64,000 nt of DNA from Hofstenia miamia (Eukaryota > Xenacoelomorpha > Acoela): the NCBI GenBank assembly GCA_004352715.1, contig SCFE01000090.1, positions 216,409 to 280,408 on the forward strand, in the 5' to 3' direction. Position numbers and translations under genes: made by a program. Under the pieces are notes generated by a model. That model was given only the letters and a program-made list of their open reading frames with translations, was not told the origin of the DNA and did not search any database. Of this stretch, positions 47,102-58,145 are shown one piece after another (the stretch's first letter is position 1; each line of letters opens with the position of its first letter).

Positions 47102-50100
47102 NNNNNNNNNNNNNNNNNNNNNNNNNNNNNNNNNNNNNNNNNNNNNNNNNNNNNNNNNNNNNNNNNNNNNNNNNNNNNNNNNNNNNNNNNNNNNNNNNNN
47201 NNNNNNNNNNNNNNNNNNNNNNNNNNNNNNNNNNNNNNNNNNNNNNNNNNNNNNNNNNNNNNNNNNNNNNNNNNNNNNNNNNNNNNNNNNNNNNNNNNNN
47301 NNNNNNNNTATATATATATATACATAATTTTTCCTTGAGTGCACAATTAGGCATGGTTACAAATTCTAATATTAACTATTGCAAAACTGTGTGGTATGTG
47401 GATAAACGCAATTTCACACGATAACAAAACTACCTGACGATAATTCAACTTTAAATTCTTAAGAAAATGTTAAAATGGTTTACCACTTGTTTTGGAAGTT
47501 GAAAAATCCAAATCGGAAGTTTCATAAATTGTAGACGGATCATCATTTTCCTGGGGACTAGCCGAATATGTAACGTAATTGTCACTGATGGGCAGTGAAG
47601 GATTCAATATTGGGTTTTCTAAAAATATTGTATTTATAATCGAAACTCCAAATGAAAAAAATTGTCAATTAACTCCGAAGTATAAAATTTTTGTGAAATT
47701 CCAAATTACCTCAAACGAAAATACTGAAATGAGGAGAGGAACTATTAAGTGCATGTATATACCCGAACAGGCATTTATTACATTGAAATTTTGGAATAAT
47801 ATTACTTTCACACAAAATATTGAAAGTGAGTATATTTAAAACCTAATATGAAACATGGTTTATGCTCATGTTCTGTTGGACAATTTCACCAATGACAATC
47901 ACCTACTGCTTTCAAGTGATATAATGAGCGTTGTCCGCAATTAAAGTATCTAGAAATAATTTCTTAAAATCTCTTACATGGAATTACATAAACTAATTAA
48001 ATTAACCACGTAATAACAGTTATCATAGTGAGAGTAAGCAACATAGATTTGTGCAAATTTTGAAATCTTTGAATAATCACAAATTTCAAGAAGCAACAAA
48101 ATAAAATGCAATATTTTACTAATGGATGGTTCTGATAAATCCAAGTTGGAAGTCTCCGGGATTGTCGATGGATGAGTGGTTGCTGCATGTGACGATTCAT
48201 TGGACTGCAATACGCAATTAATATCCGTATTGTATGAAGAAGATATCTTGGTACTATCTAAAAAGGTAAATACTAAAATTTAGTAACTAAATATAATAAA
48301 TTACATGCAATGACGAATTTACAGTCAAACTTATTGCAGAATTCATGGAATTAATAGTTCATGATGAACTACAAATTTAAAGATTTGTTGCATATTCAGA
48401 TAATTTTAGAAACTCGGGAAATGGGAACCAACCCAGAAATGATTCTGAGAATATTTGTTTTTTATCACATAACGTTTATTTCAAACTGATTGTATCATTA
48501 CTAGCACAAGATATGAATTTCGATTAATCTATTAGAACATAAACAAGGAGATCTTCTAAAATAATGAAATATAAAATATTTCAACACGCATTTGCTTACA
48601 TTAAACAGCATTTCATGTGTTGAATGACGTAAAACTTATATTGATATAAAACATGACAGACAAATATTATCTAGTTAAAGCATTGCAATGATACAGAGAA
48701 CAACATTTCAAAGACAACTCCAATAGAAGCATTGATGTCAGTAGTGGCTGTTGACTTGGAAGAAACATAGGAACGTGCGTTCATACCACCTTTATTAGGC
48801 CACGGTTAGACTACGTGATTGGTAGCAAGAAAAGAAACAAAATCACGTCGAAACGCAAGATAATTGGCGTTTCGACGTGATTTTGTTTCTTTTCTTGCTA
48901 CCAATCACGTAGTCTAACCGTGGCCTTATATAAGCGGATTTGGGACCAACTGATAGCTTCACGATATATGTAAAAACAATAATAAAAACAAATACCAAAT
49001 TTTGCTAGGTATCGTATTCAGTTGTGGGATTTTTCAGGATTGCAAACAACAATTGAATAACTGACTGGGTAAAATTGAGCCTCCGTTAATTTAACACATT
49101 GAAACAAATGTGATTACTGATATAGCAGCGAACAATGCTCATGGTTATTTTAATTTGGCAGACTGAACTATGAAAACTTTAAAATCGAGAGAAAAGATAA
49201 ACATATTTGTAAGCATAGGTAAATTTAAAGGTTATAAAATTCTTATAAAACTTATAAAATTTTTCAATTTTCTTGGATTTGTATTGTATTTTCTCAGCTT
49301 GAAGTATGTACTTTTGCAGCAATTGTCTTATTGTTATTAATTAATGAAATGTTGACATTTTTCAGCTTTTGAACGAAAAGAGATTCAAAAACATGGACTA
49401 CAAAGTTAAAATACCACATGAAATAATTGAAAAATATTTTACACACTGTCGAGGAATTTTTAAACTCTTATCAGAGCAAATTCTATAAAACTAACACAAA
49501 TATGCGAGAATTATGGCCAACAATAAGTTGGAAAAAGCGAACATTTTTGTTTAAGGGGACTAAGAACAATCCAGTTTATCATGTTTTGCGATACTGAAAA
49601 GTACATCTTTGAAATTCTTTAGGCATGGAAATCACGAAATTCTGACGGCGCAAAATACATAGCTGTGTAACTCAGTCCGTAAGGCCACGGTTAGACTAGT
49701 GATTTGTTCAAAAGTGATCTATCACATTTTGATTGAATTGCACGTCTAACCACCCAAGATAATTAGCGATGTGACGATCACAAAGAAATCGTGCGCGTTC
49801 GATTTCCTTGTGATCGTCACATCACTCAAAATGTGATAGATCACTTTTGATCAAATCACTAGTCTAACCGTGGCCTAACCTGTAGTGAGATACAACCGCG
49901 TTAAATAAAAGATCACAAATCTAACTACCTTCAATACACTTACCTTGGAACACAGAAGTCTCGGGAATTGTAGATATCGAGTCACTGCTATTAGGTTTGG
50001 TATGACTTTGTTTAGCATTTGAAAATCTATGCTTGATTCGCTTAATCAGACGGCAACTGACATCGGTACAGCGAGATTGTTCTGATTGAACAAGTGATTC

Positions 50101-53100
50101 ATCTAAAACATCACTTTCAACACAAATAATAAAGTTTTCAATTATATTTTCTTTAAAATTAACATCAAATTTTACAAATTGATTAAATAACATTAAAATT
50201 GCAAAAAAGATTATCTCATTGTTTGAAGTTGTTTATTAGATTTAAGTGAAAATTCTCTTCTTCAAAGTTAATTATATTAGGTTGGAAATTTTGGATGATT
50301 ACTCAACGAATAAAATGACACAATGTTAGAAAATAATAAAGTTTTATCTGGAGGGTTTTTGTTCAGACTGTTCGGGGATCATTAATACTTGAAGAATGCA
50401 ACTTGCATTGCTGCAATATAATTGTAATGCAATAATGATTAATACTTAAATCAAGTAAACCTAAGGCTACGACAAAACCTATGTATTGCAAAAGGAAAAT
50501 ACAAAATGTTTTTGTAATTCAATTATCTTTACATTAAAATTTATGTCCACATTTTAAATACGTTCTGAAAATATTTTAACTACATTATAAGCGCAATATA
50601 TTTAAGCAAGTGCTTCTTGAAATGCGCTGAAACTGTGCTCACCATCATCACTTTCATCAATGACAGAGAACTGGACACCCATTGAGCCGCCGGACGTATG
50701 TGCCCGTTTAACGATTTGAAGAGGTGAAACTGTTGGCGATGGAGGAAAAATTAATACTGATTTATCCATAAGTTTGCTAGAATTCAGGGTCTGTCGTCGG
50801 GATTTCCTACGACCTATAGCGCGTGATTTTGAAAATGATTTACGTGTCTTCGAAATCTAAAACAATATTTGAACTACAACTTCAAATATTCTTGAGAAGT
50901 TAAATGAAATGAGAATGCATTGCAGCACAATTATCTTAAAATAAGTTAGTTTCGATATTGGTGATGGTGAACAATAGTATACAATGGTTTGCAATCGACC
51001 TGACTATCGCAAATAAAAAATCTTTAGAAGACATTTTCGTTTTACTCAATAGTTTTCAGAAAGCATTTGCGGGTGGGAACCAATTTAACATATTCTTTGT
51101 CATTTCTAAATTTTACATTCCAAATATTAATGGATCTTTATATTAATACTGAAATTCATTTTTTGCGAAATAAGTAACGGACATTAATTATGCTTATAAC
51201 TAAACATTATAAATATATACGCACACTTTTTCTGTTGTTGATGATATTTTCAACATCAGGGGGTTGATTTTCTTTTTCAAGTGTGCACTCCACGGAATCA
51301 AAGGAAAGTTTAGTAATGATATCCACATTTTCTTGTGGTGAGGTAGCCAAAGGTGAAGGACGATAAAGTGTACATTTTTGTTTAATTGAAGCTAAATGGA
51401 AACAAATTAGTTCACTTTTATGTGTTCAGTACAAAATTATTTCCTGAAACGCTGCTGCACGCCAAAACGAAAGTTTTATTTTTTAAATAGCAAGTAGTAG
51501 TAAAAAATAATTTTGCATTTCCCAATTTAATATCAAGTAATAATTAAATGTTGGCAACTACCAAGATTAAAAGCATTACCTAAGGGTGTTTCAATTAATG
51601 GTGAATAAATTGTTGTATCAGGAGTATCGCACACAGCTAAAAGCAATTGTTAACATCTATTCTTCATAGTACAAAATAAGATTGTAAAATGAAAAAATAA
51701 AATTATAAAACAGCGATTTCCAATTGTATTCTTCTAATGCCCAATGAAATTAAAAATCCGGATTCCACATTTTGTGATGCATTAATTTTAAAAAATGTTT
51801 AAAACGCTAACATAATCAAGCTTACAAACAACAGTTTCTATATAAATATACATGAGATAAACAAAAGGGCATTAAATTTATTTCAAGACATTTTCACTGG
51901 AAGACAGTTGTTCAACGTTGGGAACACTGATATAGACATGAATTCATAATTGCTAAATATTAATTAGAATTTAATTCACAGATTTTTTATATCACACCGT
52001 AAATGAAAACGCTTAACTATGTTAAACAAAAAATTATGAAGATGCAATCTAGGGGCACGATACAATATACCACGAGTCTAAAAAACTTACAGTTGGGTTT
52101 CGAAATTAATATTACAGAAATTGTAGTAACGGTCTTAAAAAATTTCAAAATGACTTCAATTGCATATCATCTACAAACGTTAAATCAGGGTTTGATAAAA
52201 AAAAAATTTTATTAATAAAAAACGTTCTAAACGTTTTTTTCTATTAAAAACATTCTTTTAAAACAACTCAGCAATTAATAAGAAAATAAAGACTTTACAT
52301 GAAAAGCTTTATTTTTTCTTCATGACTGTTTGGGCAAAGGTCAATTTTTGGAGTTTTCATGCGAAAGACGGTTTTGTAGTCCCGTCTAAGTGAGTTCTAT
52401 CTTACTGAAGCTCCTTTCTTTGGAAGCAGAGCTTGGCATAAGCTGCGGCGGCGAAGTAATTCACCGCTCGCTTTGATATGTTTAATTATACATTACATTA
52501 CAAAATACCATTACAACTAGCGTATTGTCTAAATTTTCAAAATACATTTCCAATATGTATTTATACAACCAATAGAGTGCAGTATCAATGAAAACCTGGC
52601 TAATGACGCATTCTTCCTAATATTAAGCCCAGAAACATTACCTGTTAGGATGCTATATCCATTAATGTCGTCCACAATTTATTAAAATCAATGAACAAAA
52701 CTTATGTAAATTCGTTTGATTGTTTAAATATATTTATACAATTTTATGGTCACTCTAAAACCTTGTCAAATTTAACTCCACTGTTAATCGATAATTTAGA
52801 TGCATGATACAATATTTGATTAAAAACAATACTTAAGGAAGGAGTATCTCTTTGCAACAACCGTTGACGAAACTGTTCCATTTTCTCCTTCATTGATGGA
52901 GGAGTTTCAACCACAAAAGGCGTAAAGAGATCCAACTAAACAAACCATTAAAGTCACTCACAAAAATAAGAGCTTACCTACACGAGGTGATTGTAGCAAA
53001 TCTGGATTTACACGAGCTAAAATTGCACGTTCCATGGCGTCCTAAATCATCTCATCAAGTGCACTTAGAGGCCCGATCTGCGGGAAACATCATTGCAAAG

Positions 53101-56100
53101 AAAAGGTAGACGATTAGGTCATTTATGGAAATTATTCAATTTGCAATACTGACTCATATATTTTTTTATTATCTCTAGTTTTTTAAAAGACAATATACTT
53201 GTTTTGATCATTATATTTACTAGAGATGCCGCTAGTTTAAAATAGTGTAAAATTACAAAACCTGTGGTTGTGATCACATGTGAAAACATGCATTTCCGTG
53301 CTCCCACAAAATCAGCTAAATTTGCAACTTTGTTCCTCACACATACATTCAAACAGATGGAATAGGATTTGGCAAGTCATGCTGGGTTGACTATAACAAT
53401 TATTAGACTAAAAATGCACTTCTAACAATTTATATAACACACATTTTGAAGTAATAAAAATTTTTCAGAGCGATGAGCGGTAATTTAAACATTTCCCTTA
53501 TTATAAATTAATAGCCACACAGAAAATACGCCTCCTGGATGCAAATTAGCAAATATGGAAAATGATCAAGCTGGTCTGATATAGGTCCAAAACGGCAGAA
53601 TAATGTCAAAAATACATATATGAGCGCTAAATTGTAAAACAGTTTCAAGAAACTGCACTGTTCAAAGAAAAGGGATAAAAGTACAACTTCGAAGTTTTCT
53701 GATATGGGAAAAAAGTGGCTGCATTTGCTAGTTGAATTACGATGACAGGTGGTTGGCAACAATTCGAAAGATGAAGCCAACTTCTAACTCTATTGAAATA
53801 TACATTAGCTGAATATAAATTTTTGGGGTTCAGAAGCTGTAGATGAAATACAAGTAAGAACAGTAAATGCCCCAAAATGTGATATTTCATGTCAATTTCA
53901 CATCAAAGCTTTCGTTATTCATTTTAATTCAAAAGTTGCGGATGAAACTTTCCAAGATATATAAACCTAACATGTGATTCCTTCATGTGGAAATGTAAAC
54001 AACATCTTTATGCAGGATGGTATCAATTCAAACACACACACACACACACAACAAATTTGATCAAGGATTTCAGTGACAATGCGATTGGACATGGAATTGA
54101 CAAGCTCCGTTTAAGCAACTCTCCATATCTTAATCATTACAAATCATTTTTATGGGGATACGTAAAGTATTAGGTTTATTGTATCACAAAAATATTCGTC
54201 TCTTGAAGACTTGAAGAGATGCAGTGATTTACATGTTTGAGTCTATTCCTCAAGAGGTTTGTTAATTGCTGTTGACTATTTGTGGACGGTGCAGTGACAT
54301 GTATCGAATTCAATGGAAGACAACTTAAAAACCAATAAATCCGAAAATTTTGTTAATTGATTGGAACAATAGTTTTGTTTACTGTTTGTTCAAAATATTT
54401 AACTCTAAACTTAAGTTCGAAAAATTCGAAAAACGCTCTGAGATTGAATGAAATTATGTCTATTTGCAATTTATGCTATACCATTTGCGAAATTCATATT
54501 AAAAACAGTTCAAACTGGCGAGTCTATACCTTGTGCTGATACTACAGGAAATGCAACTGCGTATAAAATAAAAATTTAAAATCCAAACGTGTGCTATAAA
54601 GTAAGCGACTCAATAATAAAATACCTTTAAGGCCACGGTTAGATACGTGATTGGTAGCAAGAAAAGAAACAAAATCAGGTCGAAACGCCAAGATAATTGG
54701 CGTTTCGACGTGATTTTGTTTCTTTTCTTGCTACCAATCACGTAGTCTAACCGTGGCCTAAGCCATGCACTACTTATTTTAAGTAAGCCATATTTAATTA
54801 ATTATATCCACTTAATCCTTACTTTAACGATAGGATGTGCATCCGGAGGGATTAATTCTTCACGTAAGCAATTTGCCATTTTATCCAAACGTTTTCGCTT
54901 TCGGTTGACTTTGTTTTCGGCGCGTTTCCACATTTCTGCTGTTGATGATTTATTTACTAATCGCAGCCTCTAAATTTAAATTTAACCAGAATTGTTCTGT
55001 ATATGCAGAAATTTTTAACTATCGTTAACTAAAACAAGTTTTGGAAAATCTTCTATATCTTAAAAAGAGTTTAAATTGTGCAAGAAGTTCAAATTTGAAT
55101 ATATATATATATATANNNNNNNNNNNNNNNNNNNNNNNNNNNNNNNNNNNNNNNNNNNNNNNNNNNNNNNNNNNNNNNNNNNNNNNNNNNNNNNNNNNNN
55201 NNNNNNNNNNNNNNNNNNNNNNNNNNNNNNNNNNNNNNNNNNNNNNNNNNNNNNNNNNNNNNNNNNNNNNNNNNNNNNNNNNNNNNNNNNNNNNNNNNNN
55301 NNNNNNNNNNNNNNNNNNNNNNNNNNNNNNNNNNNNNNNNNNNNNNNNNNNNNNNNNNNNNNNNNNNNNNNNNNNNNNNNNNNNNNNNNNNNNNNNNNNN
55401 NNNNNNNNNNNNNNNNNNNNNNNNNNNNNNNNNNNNNNNNNNNNNNNNNNNNNNNNNNNNNNNNNNNNNNNNNNNNNNNNNNNNNNNNNNNNNNNNNNNN
55501 NNNNNNNNNNNNNNNNNNNNNNNNNNNNNNNNNNNNNNNNNNNNNNNNNNNNNNNNNNNNNNNNNNNNNNNNNNNNNNNNNNNNNNNNNNNNNNAACCTA
55601 TTTTTAAGCTATTGACAAGTTCGTTTAGTTTTAACTTTTGCGAACTTGAATAATTGTATAATTTGAAAAGAATTCGAAAAAAAATTTAGTTAATAATTTT
55701 TTGCTGTTACAAAACACCAATATATGGGTAATTTTACAAAACACCAGTATATGTGAAATCAATGAAAAATCTCAATTTGGAAATTTTTGAAAAAAAAAAT
55801 TTCAAAATGTATTAAAACCTCATATTTAGATACCATTAAGACGATCACTAACTTTTTTTGAAAAAAAATATACCTGAGGTACCGTACCTGAAAATGGTGC
55901 TTTGTAACATACAAAATTCACATTTCTGGTGTTTTGTAATCGCAATTTCACATTAGTATGTATATATATATATATATATATCCCTTTTGCATAAACAATT
56001 CACACGTTTTCACTATTTCAAGAAAATACAGCAGGAACAATGCATTTGGTGACATAACAGACTATAACAAAATCCATCAGCACTTGTTTTTATAATAATA

Positions 56101-56965
56101 TATTATCATTTTGTATACAGAATGTAGAAAGATGCTCCTCTGAATGCAATTCCTCAAAACAATATACATTAAAGAGTTTCGGCACACACGGTTGAACACA
56201 CTAATATGTACATGTAAGAAAATTAAAAGTGTTTTATGATAAACAAGGTTTGTCACCCAAATATAGTACGATTTACATTTTCAAAATTTGATCTTTGGTA
56301 GGGCGAAGTTGGATTTGAAATGATGTCGTTAATATCAACTAAGTATTCCAGCTCTGGTAATACAGCCTTGTTTGTAATGCAACTAAAATACAATAATATA
56401 ACATACTTTTAATAAACCTACTTCGCTATCCAGCTTAATGTTACGACTTTTGCAGACAGACCACTGGATTTCTTCAAATTTTCAATGGAACCATTCTTAA
56501 AAACGTAATGAGTAACATCTTTGGTCAACTTCTTAGAAACCTATATTTCTCAATAAAATATATGAAAAACATGAAATGCTACCTGTCCCCCGGCCTTTTC
56601 AATTTGATATGATATAATAGCACTTCGATCTTCATTTGCCACAACTACATCTACAAATGCTACTACACCTAAATTGCAAATCACTTGGCTGCAATAACTA
56701 ATAGATATACATATTCTAGTACAACAATTCCAAACGTTTGGGAATAGATATAATCCGATTGCTTACTAACATAAGCGATTATCTGTTCTAGTTTAAATAT
56801 AGGCGTGGTTTTTGAAAACTTTGAAGCTAAAAGTTGAAAATTTTACAAAGGAGCATGCAAACACAATCGAAGTTTGTATATTAAAATATGCACATATTGC
56901 TACATTGTTTTCAAACAAATGGGCAGAAAAACTCCAAAAAATAACTAACCTTCTAAAAATGACAT
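35034..56965 (-). CDS. MCPH1: Microcephalin (MCPH1) homologue, 18 exons, 865 aa
   Basis: Exons in order: 56950-56965, 56583-56668, 56422-56540, 56277-56382, 54823-54969, 52982-53041, 52833-52935, 51580-51636, 51225-51391, 50643-50856, 49944-50102, 48120-48257, 47484-47618, 44353-44887, 43298-43463, 35531-35605, 35231-35459, 35034-35119. Every junction is GT-AG and all phases agree; the result is one open frame of 865 codons, close to vertebrate microcephalin (about 835). Residues 1-109 form BRCT1, 110-680 are low-complexity and basic/serine-rich, and 681-865 hold two C-terminal BRCTs with the family signature RTLNVMHGISRGCW and later SPRQAQYCIG. Microcephalin is a nuclear protein of the DNA-damage response that restrains premature chromosome condensation through condensin II; the C-terminal BRCT pair binds phosphorylated H2A histone tails. 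Introns contain a LINE, MITEs and two N gaps. Identity comes from motif order and exon continuity. The ends of exons 7 and 18 are the least certain. Confidence 0.87.
36830..37457 (+). pseudogene. LINE ORF1 remnant, SGNH-hydrolase (esterase-like) domain
   Basis: From 36832 the frame reads TTFLIGSSILKYARSQN (block I, GSS in place of GDS), then HSYPGHNTKKLSGKI, a stop, then IIINVGLIDALNSND (block III, normally G.ND). A frameshift leads into ARDGIHLSRQGLAHM (37275-37320), the D..H block V. These are the known ORF1 esterase motifs of some CR1/L2-type elements. The stop and frameshift make it inactive. Confidence 0.7.
37772..37810 (+). other. 2A-like segment upstream of the LINE endonuclease
   Basis: Encodes LLLSGDIKLNPGP. 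This follows the ribosome-skipping 2A pattern D(V/I)ExNPGP, with Lys in place of Glu. Several LINEs carry this motif at the start of ORF2. A stop follows six codons later. Confidence 0.6.
37830..40020 (+). pseudogene. LINE ORF2 remnant: endonuclease and partial reverse transcriptase
   Basis: The endonuclease has YKFVYLNARSLISNRNDF, then TKTWLQHDTDPN, GKGGRLMILAP, INIFGDFNINYYNY and FESFSDHALCTYI: the TETWL, GGG-V, GDFN and SDH motifs in order. The linker and RT start follow (KWGYIHKILGKSK, LDTNKSTASYNLPKFII, then KLFEKLLNNQINAYL and NKQFAFRNGYSTQDA near 39440-39485). Only about ten codons later the sequence reads LINSFCLLHFQYCSFLFTN, which belongs to the thumb. The palm with the catalytic Asp pair is therefore deleted. 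A C-terminal ATKIWNNSDHEIKM segment lies at about 39897-39940. Confidence 0.8.
40211..41269. other. Intronic sequence, nothing firmly identified
   Basis: Part of MCPH1 intron 15. The stretch 40850-41200 may be the 5' part of the hAT remnant that follows, but its frames are too broken to call. Confidence 0.3.
41270..41700 (+). pseudogene. hAT transposase fragment, CGBP1-finger type
   Basis: Reads HVTCIVCIQYNLHSRI (41286 on) and, in another frame, WPVITRWCTWI (41419 on). These parallel HVTCLTHGLQRLVE and RPVITRWNTWLE of the hAT at 21000-22394. Frames shift between the two motifs, and no terminal repeats were found. It lies in MCPH1 intron 15, antisense to the gene. Confidence 0.6.
43752..44158. 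mobile_element. MITE with GTATAAGCCGCACC inverted ends, about 407 bp
   Basis: The left side is TACCGTATTTACC, then GTATAAGCCGCACC; the right side is GGTGCGGCTTATACGGTA. The ends are inverted copies, with extra bases on the left. No coding sequence. It lies in MCPH1 intron 14. The target duplication is unclear, so the superfamily is not assigned. Confidence 0.65.
44353..54969 (-). CDS. MCPH1: MCPH1 exons 5-14: disordered central region with repeated STIPETS motif
   Basis: Exon 5 encodes a basic stretch (KRKRLDKMANCLREE). Exon 7 has PPSMKEKMEQFRQRLLQRD, resembling the short conserved EMKEKRENL-type segment after BRCT1 in microcephalins. Exon 10 is very basic (RAIGRRKSRRQTL), a possible nuclear-localisation signal. 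Exons 11, 12 and 13 (159, 138 and 135 nt) are all phase 1-1, and each ends shortly after a copy of STI(P/Y)ETS: residues 402-408, 442-448 and 486-492. A fourth, weaker copy NTIPETE lies in exon 14 (residues 557-563). Exon 14 is the longest (535 nt) and ends with TRENIVLTSM, matching the lead into BRCT2 of vertebrate microcephalin. Two N gaps fall in introns here, so a small unseen exon is possible, although the phases do not require one. Confidence 0.8.
45941..46710. mobile_element. Non-autonomous hAT element, 770 bp, in MCPH1 intron 13
   Basis: Starts TAGAGCTGGGCCGC and ends GGCGTCCAGCTCTA, an imperfect inverted repeat. Flanks are CTCTACAT (45933-45940) and CTGTACAT (46711-46718), 7 of 8 matching. 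Both ends are rich in CCGCCGCCG-like words. No transposase motif inside; it shares the TAGAGC tip with the hAT at 20709. Confidence 0.8.
47067..47322. repeat. (TA)n microsatellite containing a 207-N gap
   Basis: TA repeats on both sides of N at 47102-47308. The gap probably arose because the repeat could not be assembled. It lies in MCPH1 intron 13. Confidence 0.9.
48798..48925. mobile_element. Foldback MITE, Harbinger-like, copy 1 (128 bp)
   Basis: Almost the whole element is one inverted repeat from GGCCACGGTTAGACTACG to its complement, with a short loop around AAGATAATTGG. Flanked by TTA on both sides (48795-48797, 48926-48928), the 3-bp TWA target of PIF/Harbinger elements. In MCPH1 intron 12. 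Confidence 0.88.
49683..49875. mobile_element. Foldback MITE, Harbinger-like, second subfamily (193 bp)
   Basis: Same GGCCACGGTTAGACTA ends, flanked by TAA on both sides (49680-49682, 49876-49878). The inner arms differ from the 128-bp copies: AAGTGATCTATCACATTTTG and GATGTGACGATCACA arms. In MCPH1 intron 11. Confidence 0.87.
54631..54758. mobile_element. Foldback MITE, Harbinger-like, copy 2 (128 bp)
   Basis: Nearly identical to the element at 48798, with small differences in the left arm (AGATACG for AGACTACG). Flanked by TAA on both sides (54628-54630, 54759-54761). In MCPH1 intron 5. Confidence 0.88.
55099..55594. repeat. (AT)n microsatellite running into a 479-N gap
   Basis: AT repeats to 55115, then N at 55116-55594, in MCPH1 intron 4. 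A short TA run also lies at about 55961-55981. Confidence 0.9.
56277..56965 (-). CDS. MCPH1: MCPH1 exons 1-4: start codon and N-terminal BRCT domain
   Basis: Exon 1 is only 16 nt and reads ATG TCA TTT TTA GAA G before a GTTAGT donor. Joined to exon 2 it gives MSFLEGVVAFVDVVVA, matching the family start, in which a short lead is followed by VVAYVEV. Exon 2 ends in the BRCT glycine turn (AGGQ). Exon 3 carries KDVTHYVFKNGS, the conserved T-H strand, and exons 3-4 supply the conserved tryptophan (VVTLSWIANC). Exon 3 uses a GTAGGT donor; reading on past it meets a stop at once, so splicing is required. Known family role: the N-terminal BRCT is needed at the centrosome and to block premature condensation. 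Confidence 0.85.
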
Positions 56966-57706
56966 CAGATAAAGGCTAAAAATACATTGGAAAGTTACAG
57001 TAACAAATTTCAAAATTAATACATATAAATACTTTAATAAATGAAAATTTTGATCACAGAAGAAAAGTTATGCATCTCTCAAATTCGGACTATTCCTGAT
57101 GACTCAACACCTTTAGGATTATTTCCGGCATTTGATATGAAAGTGATTATTAGACACATAGTATTAACATTTATGCATTAGGGAGAGTTTAAGTTAAACA
57201 GATCGACTAGATATATATTTTGATATCTAAATTCTAGTGAAACACACGATTTTATAAGATGCAATAAATATATCAAAATTTCGTGATTATTAAAAATGTT
57301 GGGCTGATTTTTAAATATATTTTTGGTTCCAAAGTTGCATAATGAGTAAGTTTGCGATTTAAACTTTCGATAGGCAAAAGAAAAAATTTAAATAAAGCGA
57401 TGAAATTAATATCTAGCACAACTAATTATTTAACTTACAATATTATTTATTGGTAAAAGACTAAGAAATAATACAAAATTGCTGAGCAATAATTCATTTA
57501 GTAATTTTTTGATACCAAAAAGTTTAGGATCACCTTTTCTAAATATAAACTTGTATACATATTCTATAATAACATTTTTGAACTAGTAGTTTCTAAAGTG
57601 TTTAAGATAATTGGGAGTGTACCAGAACTGAAACTGAACTGTTTTAAAACAACATGTTAGTATCTCCGCATTATGTAATAAATAAAAACAAATGGTATAT
57701 ATATAT
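56966..57706. other. Upstream of MCPH1; possible promoter side, no motif identified
   Basis: A+T-rich sequence preceding exon 1 on the minus strand. No clear TATA box or initiator could be assigned. Exon 1 is short, so more 5' UTR may lie here. Confidence 0.35.
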
Positions 57707-57961
57707 TTATACATTAAATAGTGCCATGACATGACATACATAACCTACACATTTTAAATGTTTAAACGATGGTGAACTGCTAGTAGCAAGGCAAAATTTT
57801 AATCGTAGACATACTTTAAATGTGTTTTCTATGTATGGTTGTGTAGAAACATGTGAGTCAATATTCACTCCCAATGACTTCAAATTCGCAGCAATTTTAA
57901 CACCTGAATCCAATAATCCATAATTCTTCCATTGTAATTTATTTACCCGCCAAATTAACAT
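57707..57961 (-). pseudogene. LINE reverse transcriptase thumb fragment
   Basis: Reads LKSLGVNIDSHVSTQPYIEN, then FKVCLRLKF, like the LGV.ID..LS...HI segment after the RT palm. An isolated fragment, next to a plus-strand RT fragment. Confidence 0.45.
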
Positions 57962-57974
57962 TGTAAAATTTTGC

Positions 57975-58145
57975 CCGTCCGGGTCGTTCTACCATCACCA
58001 ACTTGCTCACTTTGATTGAAAACTACTATTTCCCCTCTGATCGTAGTGATCTTGGTTGCATTATCTGTCTTGACATTTCTAAAGCTTTTGATCGGCACCT
58101 ACATTCTATTCTTGACAGCGGCATTGGAGTACTTGCCCCCCTCAG
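57975..58145 (+). pseudogene. LINE reverse transcriptase palm fragment
   Basis: Plus strand reads FARPGRSTITNLLTLIENYY, then CLDISKAFDRHLHSILDSG, the F..GRST and D.SKAFD motifs of non-LTR reverse transcriptase. Truncated on both sides. Confidence 0.65.

Noticed and set aside
52976-52985. Longer end for MCPH1 exon 6 using the strong-looking GTAAGC donor
   Set aside because: It would shift the frame and hit a stop early in exon 7. The GTAGGT donor four bases earlier keeps the frame, and the same donor type is used by exon 3.
56404-56421. Reading MCPH1 exon 3 through its 3' edge
   Set aside because: An in-frame TAG follows at once. Splicing at GTAGGT to 56382 restores the conserved BRCT continuation.
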